From Utricularia gibba (lineage: Eukaryota > Streptophyta > Magnoliopsida > Lamiales > Lentibulariaceae): a DNA stretch of 64,000 nucleotides. Position numbers and translations under genes: made by a program. The notes beneath the pieces were generated by a model that searched no databases, was not told the DNA's origin, and saw only the letters and a list, made by a program, of their open reading frames with translations. The stretch is taken from assembly GCA_002189035.1 (NCBI GenBank), contig NEEC01000002.1:3805001-3869000 (forward strand), in the 5' to 3' direction. Shown here in pieces: positions 48,614 through 57,396 of the stretch; positions within the stretch are counted from its first letter, which is position 1, and each line of letters starts with the position of its first letter.

Positions 48614-50752
48614 TTAGGCGTAGAACTTCCTTAGATGGGATGCATTCCACGACCTCAGGAGTTCCACGCCATCTAATTGTTCCAGGCGATATGCTCCTTT
48701 TCCGATCACCCTTGAAATCCGATAAGGGCCTTCCCAGTTGCGGTCTAATTTCCCGACGTGTCTTTGCAGTTGGACGCTTCGGAGCACCAAATCCCCCTCA
48801 TGGAATTCCCTTGGGGATACCGAGTTGTTGTAACTTTTCTCCGTTCTTCTCTGATAAGCCCCTAGTCGGCTATACATGCTTCGTCGCTTCTCTTCCAACA
48901 GCTCCAATTCTAGTTTTCGGAGTTCAGTATTCTCTACCTGGTAGCTCTTCAAGGTCAGTTCGATAAGGCATATGGCTTCTGAACCGTAAACCAATAAGAA
49001 TGGGGACTCCTCCGTGGTGGTTCGAGGGGTGGTGCGATATGACCACAGTACCTCATCTAAGCGATCTGCCCATGACCCTCCAAAATCTTCGAGCTTAGTT
49101 TTCATACCTAGTCGGAGCGTTCGGTTCGTTACCTCTGTGAGGCCATTGCTCTGCGGGTGATATAACGAAGTGAAGTTGTGCTTGACCAAATACTTATCCA
49201 GGAATGCATCCATTTTTCCTCCGATGAATTGAGTTCCGTTATCAGTCACTAGTTCTTGAGGGATTCCGAACCGGATGAATATGTTTTTCCACAGAAATCG
49301 GATAACAGTCTCCTCTGAAATCTTTGCCACGGCTTCAGCCTCTACCCACTTGGAAAAATACTCGACACCCACGATGACGAATTTCCTTTGACCCGAGGTG
49401 TGGGGAAAAGGCCCCATTATATCCACCCCCCATCGGTCGAAGGGGCAGGAAAGCGGGAGAGAGGTTTGTTTGCTTACTGGTTTCCTCGGTATATTTGCAT
49501 GGTATTGGCACACTTTGCACTTCTTCACCATATCGGTAATATCCTGCTTCATAGTTGGCCAGTAGTACCCGGTTCTTAGAACTTTCCGGCATAAGGATCG
49601 TATTCCAATATGGCTGCCGCATTCACCCTCATGTAGATCGGTTATGAGTTCTTGAGAATGCTTTGCCTCGATGCACCTCAATAAGGGTCCATCTAAGGAT
49701 TTGCGATAGAGAATTCTATTCACTAACGTATACCTCTTCACTCTAGTCTCTAACTGTCGGGCATTCGGCTTATCAGGTGGGGTTTTCCCATTTTGTAGAT
49801 ACCGGATGTAGGGCATCGTCCAGTCATCAAGGGGACTCAGTTGTGGAGAGATATTGTTTCCCGGTTGCTGTGTGATATGATTTACGGCTCGTAGGCTCAC
49901 CGAAGGTTGGTCCCGCAATCGAATTGTCACACTTCCTTCCCTTAACTCGTAAAACCCTACTGTGAATCGGGCGAGGCTATCTGCGGACCCATTTTTCTCA
50001 CGTGCTACGTGCGATAGGGTGAACTCCTTGAAGGTTTTAGCCAAGTCCTTCACCTGGGCACGGTACAGAGACATGGGGGAGTCATGGGTTTCGTATTCTC
50101 CCGAAACCTTCCCTTGCACAAGTTGCGAATCGGTGTAAACGTCGAGTTCTGCCACTCCCAACTCCTTGGCAATTTTCATTCCCTCAATCAGGGCTTCATA
50201 TTCGGCCACATTGTTAGAGGTAGGGAATAAGAATTTTACCATAATATAAATATGCTCTCCTTCTCGGGTCTTAATGTCTATTCCTCCTCCGGCACCGTTG
50301 TATGTTGAGCCATCCACGTGCATAGCCCATCGGTCGTTGGCTTCCATGAAACGGTCTATAGGTCTGGTCATTTTGACCACAAAATCAGCAAGAGGTTGGG
50401 CCTTGATTGCTGTTCTCGACTTAAACTCAATATCCATTGTACTTAATTCAACTGCCCATTTGGCAACCCTTCCGGAAATCTCTGGACGAGACAGGATGTT
50501 CTTCAGAGGCTGATTGGTGAATACCACAATGTGCCGATCTTGGAAATATGACCTCAAATTGGTGGCTGCCATCTTCAGAGCCAAGATGAATTTCTCTGTC
50601 ACCGTATAGCGGGTTTCGGCCGATAACAAAACTTTGCTTACATAATACACCGGCAAATGATTATTTGCCGAGATGGTTGTCAAGACTGCGCTGACTGCGA
50701 CGGGCGATATAGACAGATATAGTCCTAAGGGCTCCCCTACTTTCGGAGCCAC
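48614..50752 (-). CDS. Tat element pol, C-terminal part: RNase H, second RNase H, integrase
   Basis: An open frame of 712 codons. Residues 1-110 hold the end of the RT-linked RNase H (YYVSKVLLSAETRYTVTEK, FTNQPLKNILSRPEISGR). Residues 140-270 hold a second, plant archaeal-type RNase H (MHVDGSTYNGAGGG, NNVAEYEALIEGM, DVYTDSQLV, HVAREKNGSADSLAR), diagnostic for the Tat lineage. Integrase follows with the zinc-binding HEGECGSHIG...CKVCQYH and the catalytic core DRWGVDIMGPFP, VTDNGTQFIGGKMD and HPQSNGLTEVTNRTLR, so the D-D-E residues appear present. The C-terminal part is RRTEKSYNNSVSPREF and FHEGDLVLR. It is the least damaged part of the element and is likely read as a fusion with the RT upstream. 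Confidence 0.92.
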   Translation of the reverse strand: MAPKVGEPLGLYLSISPVAVSAVLTTISANNHLPVYYVSKVLLSAETRYTVTEKFILALKMAATNLRSYFQDRHIVVFTNQPLKNILSRPEISGRVAKWAVELSTMDIEFKSRTAIKAQPLADFVVKMTRPIDRFMEANDRWAMHVDGSTYNGAGGGIDIKTREGEHIYIMVKFLFPTSNNVAEYEALIEGMKIAKELGVAELDVYTDSQLVQGKVSGEYETHDSPMSLYRAQVKDLAKTFKEFTLSHVAREKNGSADSLARFTVGFYELREGSVTIRLRDQPSVSLRAVNHITQQPGNNISPQLSPLDDWTMPYIRYLQNGKTPPDKPNARQLETRVKRYTLVNRILYRKSLDGPLLRCIEAKHSQELITDLHEGECGSHIGIRSLCRKVLRTGYYWPTMKQDITDMVKKCKVCQYHANIPRKPVSKQTSLPLSCPFDRWGVDIMGPFPHTSGQRKFVIVGVEYFSKWVEAEAVAKISEETVIRFLWKNIFIRFGIPQELVTDNGTQFIGGKMDAFLDKYLVKHNFTSLYHPQSNGLTEVTNRTLRLGMKTKLEDFGGSWADRLDEVLWSYRTTPRTTTEESPFLLVYGSEAICLIELTLKSYQVENTELRKLELELLEEKRRSMYSRLGAYQRRTEKSYNNSVSPREFHEGDLVLRSVQLQRHVGKLDRNWEGPYRISRVIGKGAYRLEQLDGVELLRSWNASHLRKFYA

Positions 50753-51546
50753 AAGAAGCGGGGGTGATGAGAGGTATTTCTTGAGTTTCTCAAAAGCAAT
50801 ATGGCAATCCTCGTTCCATTCTAAAGTACTTCCCTTTCGCTAGACCTTGAAGAAGGATGCCGACTTATCGGCTGACCGAGATATGAAACGGCTGAGGGCA
50901 GCCAATTTACCCGTGAGGCTCTGGTATTCCTTGATTGTCCTCGGGGTTGCATTTCGCATATTGCCTTAATCTTCTCGGGGTCAGCCTCGATTCTTCTCTC
51001 CGATACGTAATACCCAAGGAATTTTCCACTTTGCACCCCGAAACAACATTTCAATGGGTTGAGCTTTAACCCATATGACCGACATAAAGAGAAACACGAA
51101 TCCAAATACGCTAAATGGTCTTCTTCATTCATAGATTTCACGATCATATCGTCCACATACACCTCCATTGAAGTACTGATTTCAGAAGAGAATATTTTAT
51201 TTACCAACCTCTGGTAAGTCGCCCTAGCGTTCTTCAATCCGAAAGGCATTGCCATGTAGCAGTAAACTCCATCCTTAGTGTAGAAGGTGGTTTTCAGTTG
51301 GTCTTTCTCGGCCACGAAAATTTGATGATACCCCGAATAGGCATCCATGGTGCTCAGAAATCGGGATCTGGCAATGGTGTCCACTAGCTTGTTGATCTTT
51401 GGCAAAGGATAAAGGTCCCTTTCGCAGCAGGTGTTGAGGTCGATGAAGTCAATGCACATCCTCCATTTTCCCCCGGGCTTCGGGACAACGACCGGGTTGG
51501 CTACCCATTCGGAGTACTGGATCTCCTTCACATAACCAGCTTCCAA
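50753..51546 (-). pseudogene. Tat element reverse transcriptase
   Basis: The open part is 50821-51546, with EIQYSEWVANPVVVPKPGGK, FLSTMDAYSGYHQI, MPFGLKNARATYQRLVNKIF, YVDDMIVKS and LNPLKCCFGVQSGKFLGYYV. All RT palm motifs, including the Y-V-D-D catalytic pair, are intact. A frameshift near 50960 and a stop at 50821 separate the RT thumb from the downstream RNase H frame, and another frameshift near 51540 separates it from protease. Confidence 0.9.
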
Positions 51547-52763
51547 GAGCTCTCTTGTTTTTTCTTTGATAATTCAGCACTTTTCCTCTGAGAAATGTCG
51601 TTGCTTCTGCCGAATCGATTTTGCCCCCGGGAGGTATCAATGTGATGTTCGGCAACGGATCGATCAATGCCTACAAAATCCGCAGCAATCCAGGCAAAAA
51701 TATCGGTGTTCTTCATCAAAAGTTCAACTAACCTTTTCTTGAATCTAGCGTCTAGATTGACACCGACGCGGGTGGCTTTCTGCGCATCTTCTGGTATTAG
51801 TTGCACCGACTTGTACCCTACTGGTTCCATTGCTTGTCTAGGGGGTTCCTTTTCTACCATCATTACTCTCGACTTCTTCGCGAAGGGGTCCCGACAAGAA
51901 GATACATAACAGGATCGGGCGGTGGGTTGGTCGATACCCATCGTGCAAATGCCCTTCGATGTTGGGAATTTGATTTTCAAATGCACAGTGGAGGGTAACA
52001 TACCGAATTGGTTGATGCCAGGTCGCCCGAGGATGATGTTGTACGAGATCTCTGAATCTAGGATTAAGAATTCCAACCTTTCGGTTCGGCTCCGCCCTGC
52101 CGCTCCGAATGTTACGGGTAGAGTTATTTTCCCGATAGTTTGCACGGCCCGCTGGTCGAATGCGTACAACTCCATGCGCACATGGCGAATATTTCCCTCG
52201 TTAGATGACGCCAGTAACTCGGCCACTTCCTTCTTCATGATGTTGCACGAGGATCCTTGATCGACAAGGATCCTCCTTACCTTGGTGCTCCCGCATATTC
52301 CTGACACCACCAAGGGCTCATCTCTCGTGGCTGGGCCAACCGGGTCGTCTCTGCTGGAGAAGCTGATTTCTTCCTTTTCCCAAGCATCTTTCTCAGTCGG
52401 ATCATTTCCGATTTCGAAAACTTCTCTTCTGACTTCATCCAAATATCTCTTCCGTTCCTTTCCGGACACATCCATCTCGGTTCCTCCGGATATCATATGG
52501 ATTTCCCGAATATAGGGGGGACTACTCTGCATTTGATGGGCATTCCGTGAACTTTCCGGTATGTCTTGTCCTTCTCTAAGATTCGGTTCCCTGTTGGCTC
52601 GCGAGTTCGCCATCCCCGGTTTCGGAGGGAATTTCGGATATCGGTTCTCCTCGTTCCCCCTTCGCTCGTTACGTCCTCTTTTCCGGTCCGTCATTGATGC
52701 GGGGTTCCACATCGCGTTGTTCATCCCTCGACCAGCATGATACTGCTCGATCATCCTCTTCAT
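51528..52763 (-). CDS. Tat element protease region with RT leader
   Basis: An open frame of 411 codons. The first part is the end of gag, basic and Arg/Asn-rich. The aspartic protease has its active site in LVDQGSSCNIM (D-Q-G-S in place of the usual D-T/S-G), the flap region and IILGRPGINQFGMLPSTVHL. Next comes the RT leader RVGVNLDARFKKRLVELLMK and DIFAWIAADFVGIDRSVAEH. It is linked by frameshifts to gag upstream (about 52770) and RT downstream (about 51540). Confidence 0.85.
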   Translation of the reverse strand: MKRMIEQYHAGRGMNNAMWNPASMTDRKRGRNERRGNEENRYPKFPPKPGMANSRANREPNLREGQDIPESSRNAHQMQSSPPYIREIHMISGGTEMDVSGKERKRYLDEVRREVFEIGNDPTEKDAWEKEEISFSSRDDPVGPATRDEPLVVSGICGSTKVRRILVDQGSSCNIMKKEVAELLASSNEGNIRHVRMELYAFDQRAVQTIGKITLPVTFGAAGRSRTERLEFLILDSEISYNIILGRPGINQFGMLPSTVHLKIKFPTSKGICTMGIDQPTARSCYVSSCRDPFAKKSRVMMVEKEPPRQAMEPVGYKSVQLIPEDAQKATRVGVNLDARFKKRLVELLMKNTDIFAWIAADFVGIDRSVAEHHIDTSRGQNRFGRSNDISQRKSAELSKKKQESSWKLVM

Positions 52764-54024
52764 CAGTCGGCAGTGGCAGTATCATGCCCGGTGGTTTTGT
52801 GTATTTCGCAGTAGGCATCTGTTCTGGTTGGTTCCACCTGATATACTTCACGGCGCTTATTCGGCCTGGGTCCCCGGTTAAGTTGGGTCTCCTGTTGTGG
52901 GACTGGACGAATCTCCACGCGGCTTTTCATCTCGGCCCTGAGGTCGTCATCCACTCGGATGTACTTCATGATTTTCCTTAGCAATTCTCCGAGATTCTTT
53001 GGTGGGGACTTCGATAGGCTCTGTCCCAATTTCGACGTTCCTAAGGCCCGCTTCATTATTTCCACCCTTTCTTTTAAATCCAATTGGACATCCTGCGCCA
53101 GCAGTTGAATCGATCAATGAATCTTCGCAAGCTCTCTTTTCGGTGGTCATATCGAATAGAGTATAGTGATGCCTTCGAAGGTGGAGCTTCAATGTTAACA
53201 GCGTATCGGGTAGTGAAGAGCAGTATTAGTTCCCGATAAGATGCCACGCTGCATGGTTCCAGCTGTTTAAACCAAGTTTTCGCTCCTTTCTGGAGCGAGC
53301 AAGCAAACAGCTTACACTTCATGGCCTCTGAATGTCGAACTGTGGACATCTTCATATCGAAGTCGGTTACATGCGATATGGGGTCCCCTTTTCCGTCATA
53401 CGTGGGTAATCCGTCCGGGACCCTTAATCCTCTCTCGGGCTCTTCTCCGACTAAATCGTCTGAGAAAGGGTCAAAACGCAGCGTTGTGGTTCCAGCTGCT
53501 CCCTCAACTCCACTCTTCAAGGCCAAAGCAATATCGGCCAAAACGTCTCCTTTTCCAGTGGATACGTTCTGATCGAAAACGTCCCTGAAGCCTCTATCCT
53601 CTCTTCTTCCTGGCAACGTCCGCTTGTCGATAAACCTTTTCCTTTCGTGGATCTAGTCTAATTCTCTTTTCAACTCTTCATCTCTTTCTTCCAAGATTTT
53701 GCTAGTCATCTTCTCCCTGTTAGTTCCTGGCTCATACACGACTTGGTTGCGCCTCTTTCTCCGCAGCATTTGCTCCTCGGTTTCGGATTCAGTCTCCGTA
53801 TCTGGGGGGTACTCCGGAATAAGAGGTTGCTTCCCCGTTCGTGGTGCGGTTTCGGGTGTTCTCTCCTGGGCGTTGGAGTTGAGACCTAAAGGTGCCCGGA
53901 GGTCGGTAAGGATTTCCGTTAGCAGGGCCTTCAGTCGCTCCCTCCTAGTGATCATAAGGCCGGGATCTCGAGCGTCGGCACTTCCGTCATGAGCCGGGTC
54001 GGTGGCTGTGCTATTTTCCGCCAT
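52763..54024 (-). pseudogene. Tat element gag
   Basis: It starts at MAENSTATD (54024). Frame 54024-53653 is an acidic, Arg-rich N-terminal part ending in one stop codon. Frame 53616-53074 is the gag core, with GDPISHVTDFDMKMSTVRHS, GAKTWFKQLEPCSVASYREL and KESLRRFIDRFN. After a frameshift near 53090, frame 53083-52763 ends in a zinc-knuckle-like YCEIHKTTGHDTATC, read across the frame break near 52770. One stop and two frameshifts would have to be bypassed for a full Gag. Confidence 0.88.
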
Positions 54025-54080
54025 GACTCGTGATTAGCGAGTGGCTCCTGTGGGTTTCTCAAATGGGACTGTGGAACGTT

Positions 54081-54100
54081 GCCCCACGGTGGGCACCAAA
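54081..54100 (-). other. Primer-binding site region of the Tat element
   Basis: On the minus strand, directly after the 5' LTR end (CATAACA, 54103), comes TA and then TTTGGTGCCCACCGTGGGGC. This is the usual type of primer site and leader start in this group of gypsy elements. I did not assign the tRNA. Confidence 0.6.
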
Positions 54101-54102
54101 TA

Positions 54103-54634
54103 TGTTATGAGTGAAATCGGTATCCGGTGAGAGGCCGATTTTAGGTGATAGGCGCGGTCGGGAATGCGACACTTAGTCACCTTCTTCACGGCTAGTACGA
54201 TTAAAATAAGAGTGCACAGGGATTTTTTTACGTGGAAACCGCCGGAGAGCGGAAAAACCACGGAGCTGCTGGAGCTCGTCGGAAAAGAGTTTCACTAGGC
54301 GGAGGTCGCGAAAAAGGAGAATACAACTTGAAGAAATCTTTTTTGAGTCCAACCCCTCTCTTGTCATAATTCCGTCTATTTATAGGAGAGCTCACTCTGA
54401 CCGAATTTTGGTGTCTGCAAACATCGGTTGCTTTCTGCTCCTGCTATACGATCTCGCTTTTCAGGTATCGGCCGCATGTTATGCCGTAATTCAGCCGCTT
54501 TTCAGGCTGTGTCATATGCCCATTCCTGTCAGATTTCTGACAGACGTCGATCTGTCGTCTGGCGTTATCCCCTTGGGATCTCTTTTGGCAGCCTTTTGGG
54601 AACCGATTACCCTTGGCCGATTTTTCCCTTATCA
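54103..54634 (-). mobile_element. 5' LTR of the Tat element
   Basis: A complete LTR of 532 bp running from TGTTATGAGTGAAATC to CCCTTATCA on the plus strand, followed by the target duplication GACAT. Confidence 0.9.
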
Positions 54635-54639
54635 GACAT

Positions 54640-55558
54640 ATTTCTGTTCTAAAAGAGCATTTTGTTGGTGTGTATGTGGGCAAGAAACATAGTATGTAAT
54701 ACCTGCCTGATTAACATAACGATGTAAACAATGATATTCCCCTCCCCAATCAGATTGAACAGAACAGATGGTGTGCCCTAGTAGATGCTCAACATGTTCT
54801 TGGAAAGTCAAAAAAATGTGCTCAACATCAGATTTAGTTTTGAGAAAATCAATCCATGTGAATCTACTATAATCATCCACAAAACTAACATAATATTTGA
54901 AACCATTAATAGAAGTAATAGCAGCACCCCAAACATTAGTACGCATGAGTTCTAAAGGTTTAAGAGAAATATGAGAGGGAAAAAAAGGTAATTGATGAAC
55001 CTTTGCTTGTTGACATGCATCACAAACATTGGGCATGTTGGTCGACCCTTCAACAAGGTTATTGACTTTCAAAATAGTACGAGTAATAGGGAAAGAGGGA
55101 TGTCCTAGTCAGCGGTGCCACAACTCCCTAGAGAGTTGGGTTGAGGCAAGTGCTTTGCTGGACCCCTTATTTGATAGGAAGTAGAGCTCATCTCTACATT
55201 CGCCTTGAAGGAGGATGTTCTTCGAGACCTGATCCTTAACAAAGAAGCAGGATGGATGAAATTCGACAAAGACGTTATTATCACTCACAAGTTTATGGAT
55301 AAAGAGGAGGTGCCTATTTATTTTGGGACACAAAGGATATTTTTCAAAAATAAGGGGTCGTGTGGCAGCAGCAATGAATGACTTTCCTACATGAGAAATG
55401 GACAAACATGTGCCATTAGCAACTTGGACCTGGTCATTTCCCATTGTAGCAATCTTTCACGGAGAGACGTTCAAGGTCATTGGTAATGTTATCGTTGGCT
55501 CCAGTGTCAACGTACCAACTTGAGTCAACTGCATAGTTGCCAACAACAGTGGTAGTAA
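54640..55558 (-). pseudogene. Outer Copia protease, pre-integrase and integrase (inverted part)
   Basis: A minus-strand Copia pol upstream part. From 55558 downward it shows the protease active site WYVDTGANDNIT, then GNDQVQVANGTCLSISH (55109-55444). The GAG-pre-integrase LGHPSFPIT and CDACQQAKVHQLPF follow. The integrase core has VDDYSRFTWIDFLKTK, VQSDWGGEYHCLH and CPHTHQQNALLEQKY (54632-55072). In the first catalytic motif the usual D-V-W-G reads N-V-W-G (RTNVWG), so the first catalytic Asp is lost. The integrase C-terminal part is missing, and the cut coincides with the Tat target site GACAT. A stop at about 55109 breaks the frame. Confidence 0.88.
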
Positions 55559-56608
55559 TAAACGGAAATTCCTAATATCGTTGTAATAAAAATAGAAATC
55601 CGTATCAAATAAATTTATAATTTCTAATCTACACAAAATACAAATTTAGAAAACTTGTATGGTGGTTATTGGGGTCGATCACGAAGAGTTGGTGCTTGCT
55701 AAGTGTTTTAGTAAATGCATAATTCGGAATAACAATGGTCTTAGTCCAAGCTCGGACCAACAGTGGTAAACAAGTTCGGTAAACAAGATCAGGTTTCAAT
55801 ACGAAAGATAATAAGTACTAGTTCTAACTCAGAATAACACGAAAATGCATTAAGGTCTGCAGGTGGTGTCATGCTAAAGTGCCTAATTTAATTTACCATG
55901 TTCCTACATTTACAACTTCAAATAACCTAAATCTACCCAGGTCATTCATCATGTTTTCGACTAAGCTAGTCCCCAATATCATAACCAACATTGCAATTAG
56001 GTCTACCCGCATGCAAAACATATAGAACTAGATCTATCCGATCCTACTGGTTCTATCCTGGACTAACACCTACTGCTCCCATCTTGATTTGTTGGTCTAT
56101 CTTTAAATCAAACATCTAAGTTGTGAAGTTACTTGTTCCCCTCCTTAGGTCTACCCATGGATTGATAGAAACAAGAGCTAAGAAACAAACATAAATTTCA
56201 TTATTAACCCTAAGCACACAACACCATACTTTACCTCAAGGCATCCTTAAGACTTTAGCCGCTCATGCTTGGAAAATAAGACACGATTTCATTTAGGTAA
56301 GTTGGTGAAAATAACAGGAACATTGTAAGCAAGTCAAATACAGAAACTCGAAACGTTCAGAAAACGGAAAGCAAATAAAGATTGTTCTGTCGCCCTGTTG
56401 CTACTGTTCATAGCCCGGAACAGTAGTGCTAGACTGGGCTCTGGTGCTGCTCTTGATGATGAAGGCCTCCTTCTCCTCTTCTGTTTGGTATTTTTCACAT
56501 TGGGGGAGAAGCCCCCTTGCGTACGTTCTGTGCTCTCTCTTCTCCCTTCTCCAAAAATATCTTCACATCTTTTTTCCATTTTTCAAAATCAATCTACTGT
56601 TCCTGACA
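55559..56608 (-). repeat. Dispersed 1.1-kb repeat, copy 2
   Basis: The inverted copy of 30337-31441, located between the Copia protease and what should be gag. Identity is clearly lower than between LTR copies of one insertion (many substitutions and small gaps). It is non-coding. Confidence 0.8.
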
Positions 56609-56762
56609 TTTGTATTATTGTGAGCCTGAACTTGCAGATTGTAGGTGGCTTAACATTAATCATGTCTCCTCCTTGTGTCTTGTGCCCATTCGAATTGTGC
56701 TCATAAACTAGCTAAATGTGATCCACAATACTGCTGTTAACACTTGGAAGAATATTAGAAAT

Positions 56763-56801
56763 CATAATATAGACTAAATTATTGATTTAGTCTATATTAT
56801 G
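56763..56801. repeat. 17-bp perfect inverted repeat with 5-bp loop
   Basis: CATAATATAGACTAAAT, then TATTG, then ATTTAGTCTATATTATG. It lies about 45 bp left of the start of recognisable RNase H coding sequence, close to the inferred inversion breakpoint. Confidence 0.85.
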
Positions 56802-56844
56802 CATAAAAATACAAATAACACTACAATTAATAAAATATTAAAAA

Positions 56845-57170
56845 TCATTGATTGCAAACATTACTGCTAAGCTCATTTGGATACAAGCTCTTTTGAAGGA
56901 ACTTGATGTGTTTCAAACTTAGCCCCCAATCTTGTGGTGTGATAATCTTGGTGCAACCTATCTCACGGCCAATCCAATCTTCCATACTTGCACCAAGCAT
57001 GTTGAAATTGATTTTCATTTTGTTTGAGAGCAGGTTACATGCAAAGCACTGGAAGTTCGCTTCATCTCCACTAAAGATCAGTTGGCTGACGTATTTACAA
57101 AGGTATTGTCCAAGATATCGATTGAAGCTGTCTGTTACAATCTCAACATTCGGTGACGATTGCGATCGAG
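56845..57170 (+). pseudogene. Outer Copia RNase H, C-terminal part
   Basis: A plus-strand reading: [52 protein letters not shown], a stop, then KALEVRFISTKDQLADVFTK. This is the end of a Ty1/copia RNase H, in the right place and orientation before the polypurine tract and 3' LTR. The RNase H start and the reverse transcriptase that should precede it are on the other strand at 43.5 kb. Confidence 0.88.
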
Positions 57171-57176
57171 GGGGCA
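57168..57176 (+). other. Polypurine tract of the outer Copia element
   Basis: CGAGGGGGCA immediately before the LTR start TGTTAAAAG at 57177. Confidence 0.7.
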
Positions 57177-57391
57177 TGTTAAAAGTAACCACGTGTGACC
57201 AAGTGTGAAACTCCTAACCACTAAGACCGAGTATTACGGCACCATGGCTACCACCGCTTCCCACTCCAACTTCCCTCACATTCCTCAGATTCCTCCTTTA
57301 TTTTCTAACCAACACCTGTGTATAAACACCATTGAATGATGAGACAAGTATGCTCTCTTTTAATACAAAATTATTATTCTGAATTTTTTCA
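57177..57391 (+). mobile_element. 3' LTR of the outer Copia element
   Basis: A complete LTR of 215 bp, TGTTAAAAG...TTTTTTCA, followed by the target duplication CAACT (57392-57396). Confidence 0.92.
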
Positions 57392-57396
57392 CAACT

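Larger units (their letters stand above)
44712..54634 (-). mobile_element. Tat-lineage Ty3/gypsy retrotransposon with antisense accessory gene
   Basis: A complete insertion flanked by GACAT at 44707-44711 and 54635-54639. The order on the minus strand is 5' LTR (54634-54103), leader with primer site, gag, protease, RT, RNase H, second (plant archaeal-type) RNase H, integrase, spacer, accessory gene on the opposite strand, and 3' LTR (45180-44712). Dual RNase H and the antisense accessory gene are features of the Tat/Retand group. A handful of stops and frameshifts are present, so it was active fairly recently but is now defective. Confidence 0.92.
43331..57391 (+). mobile_element. Outer Copia element with inverted interior and nested Tat element
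   Basis: Both outer LTRs are in plus orientation (TGTTAAAAGTAACCACG...) and are flanked by the same five bases, CAACT, at 43326-43330 and 57392-57396. That makes this one insertion. RNase H (56845-57170) is on the plus strand next to the 3' LTR. Reverse transcriptase (43534-44711) and integrase/protease (54640-55558) are on the minus strand and in reverse order. The interior between the 5' LTR and RNase H has been inverted. A Tat-type element (44712-54634) and a 1.05-kb repeat (55559-56608) sit inside. Confidence 0.9.
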
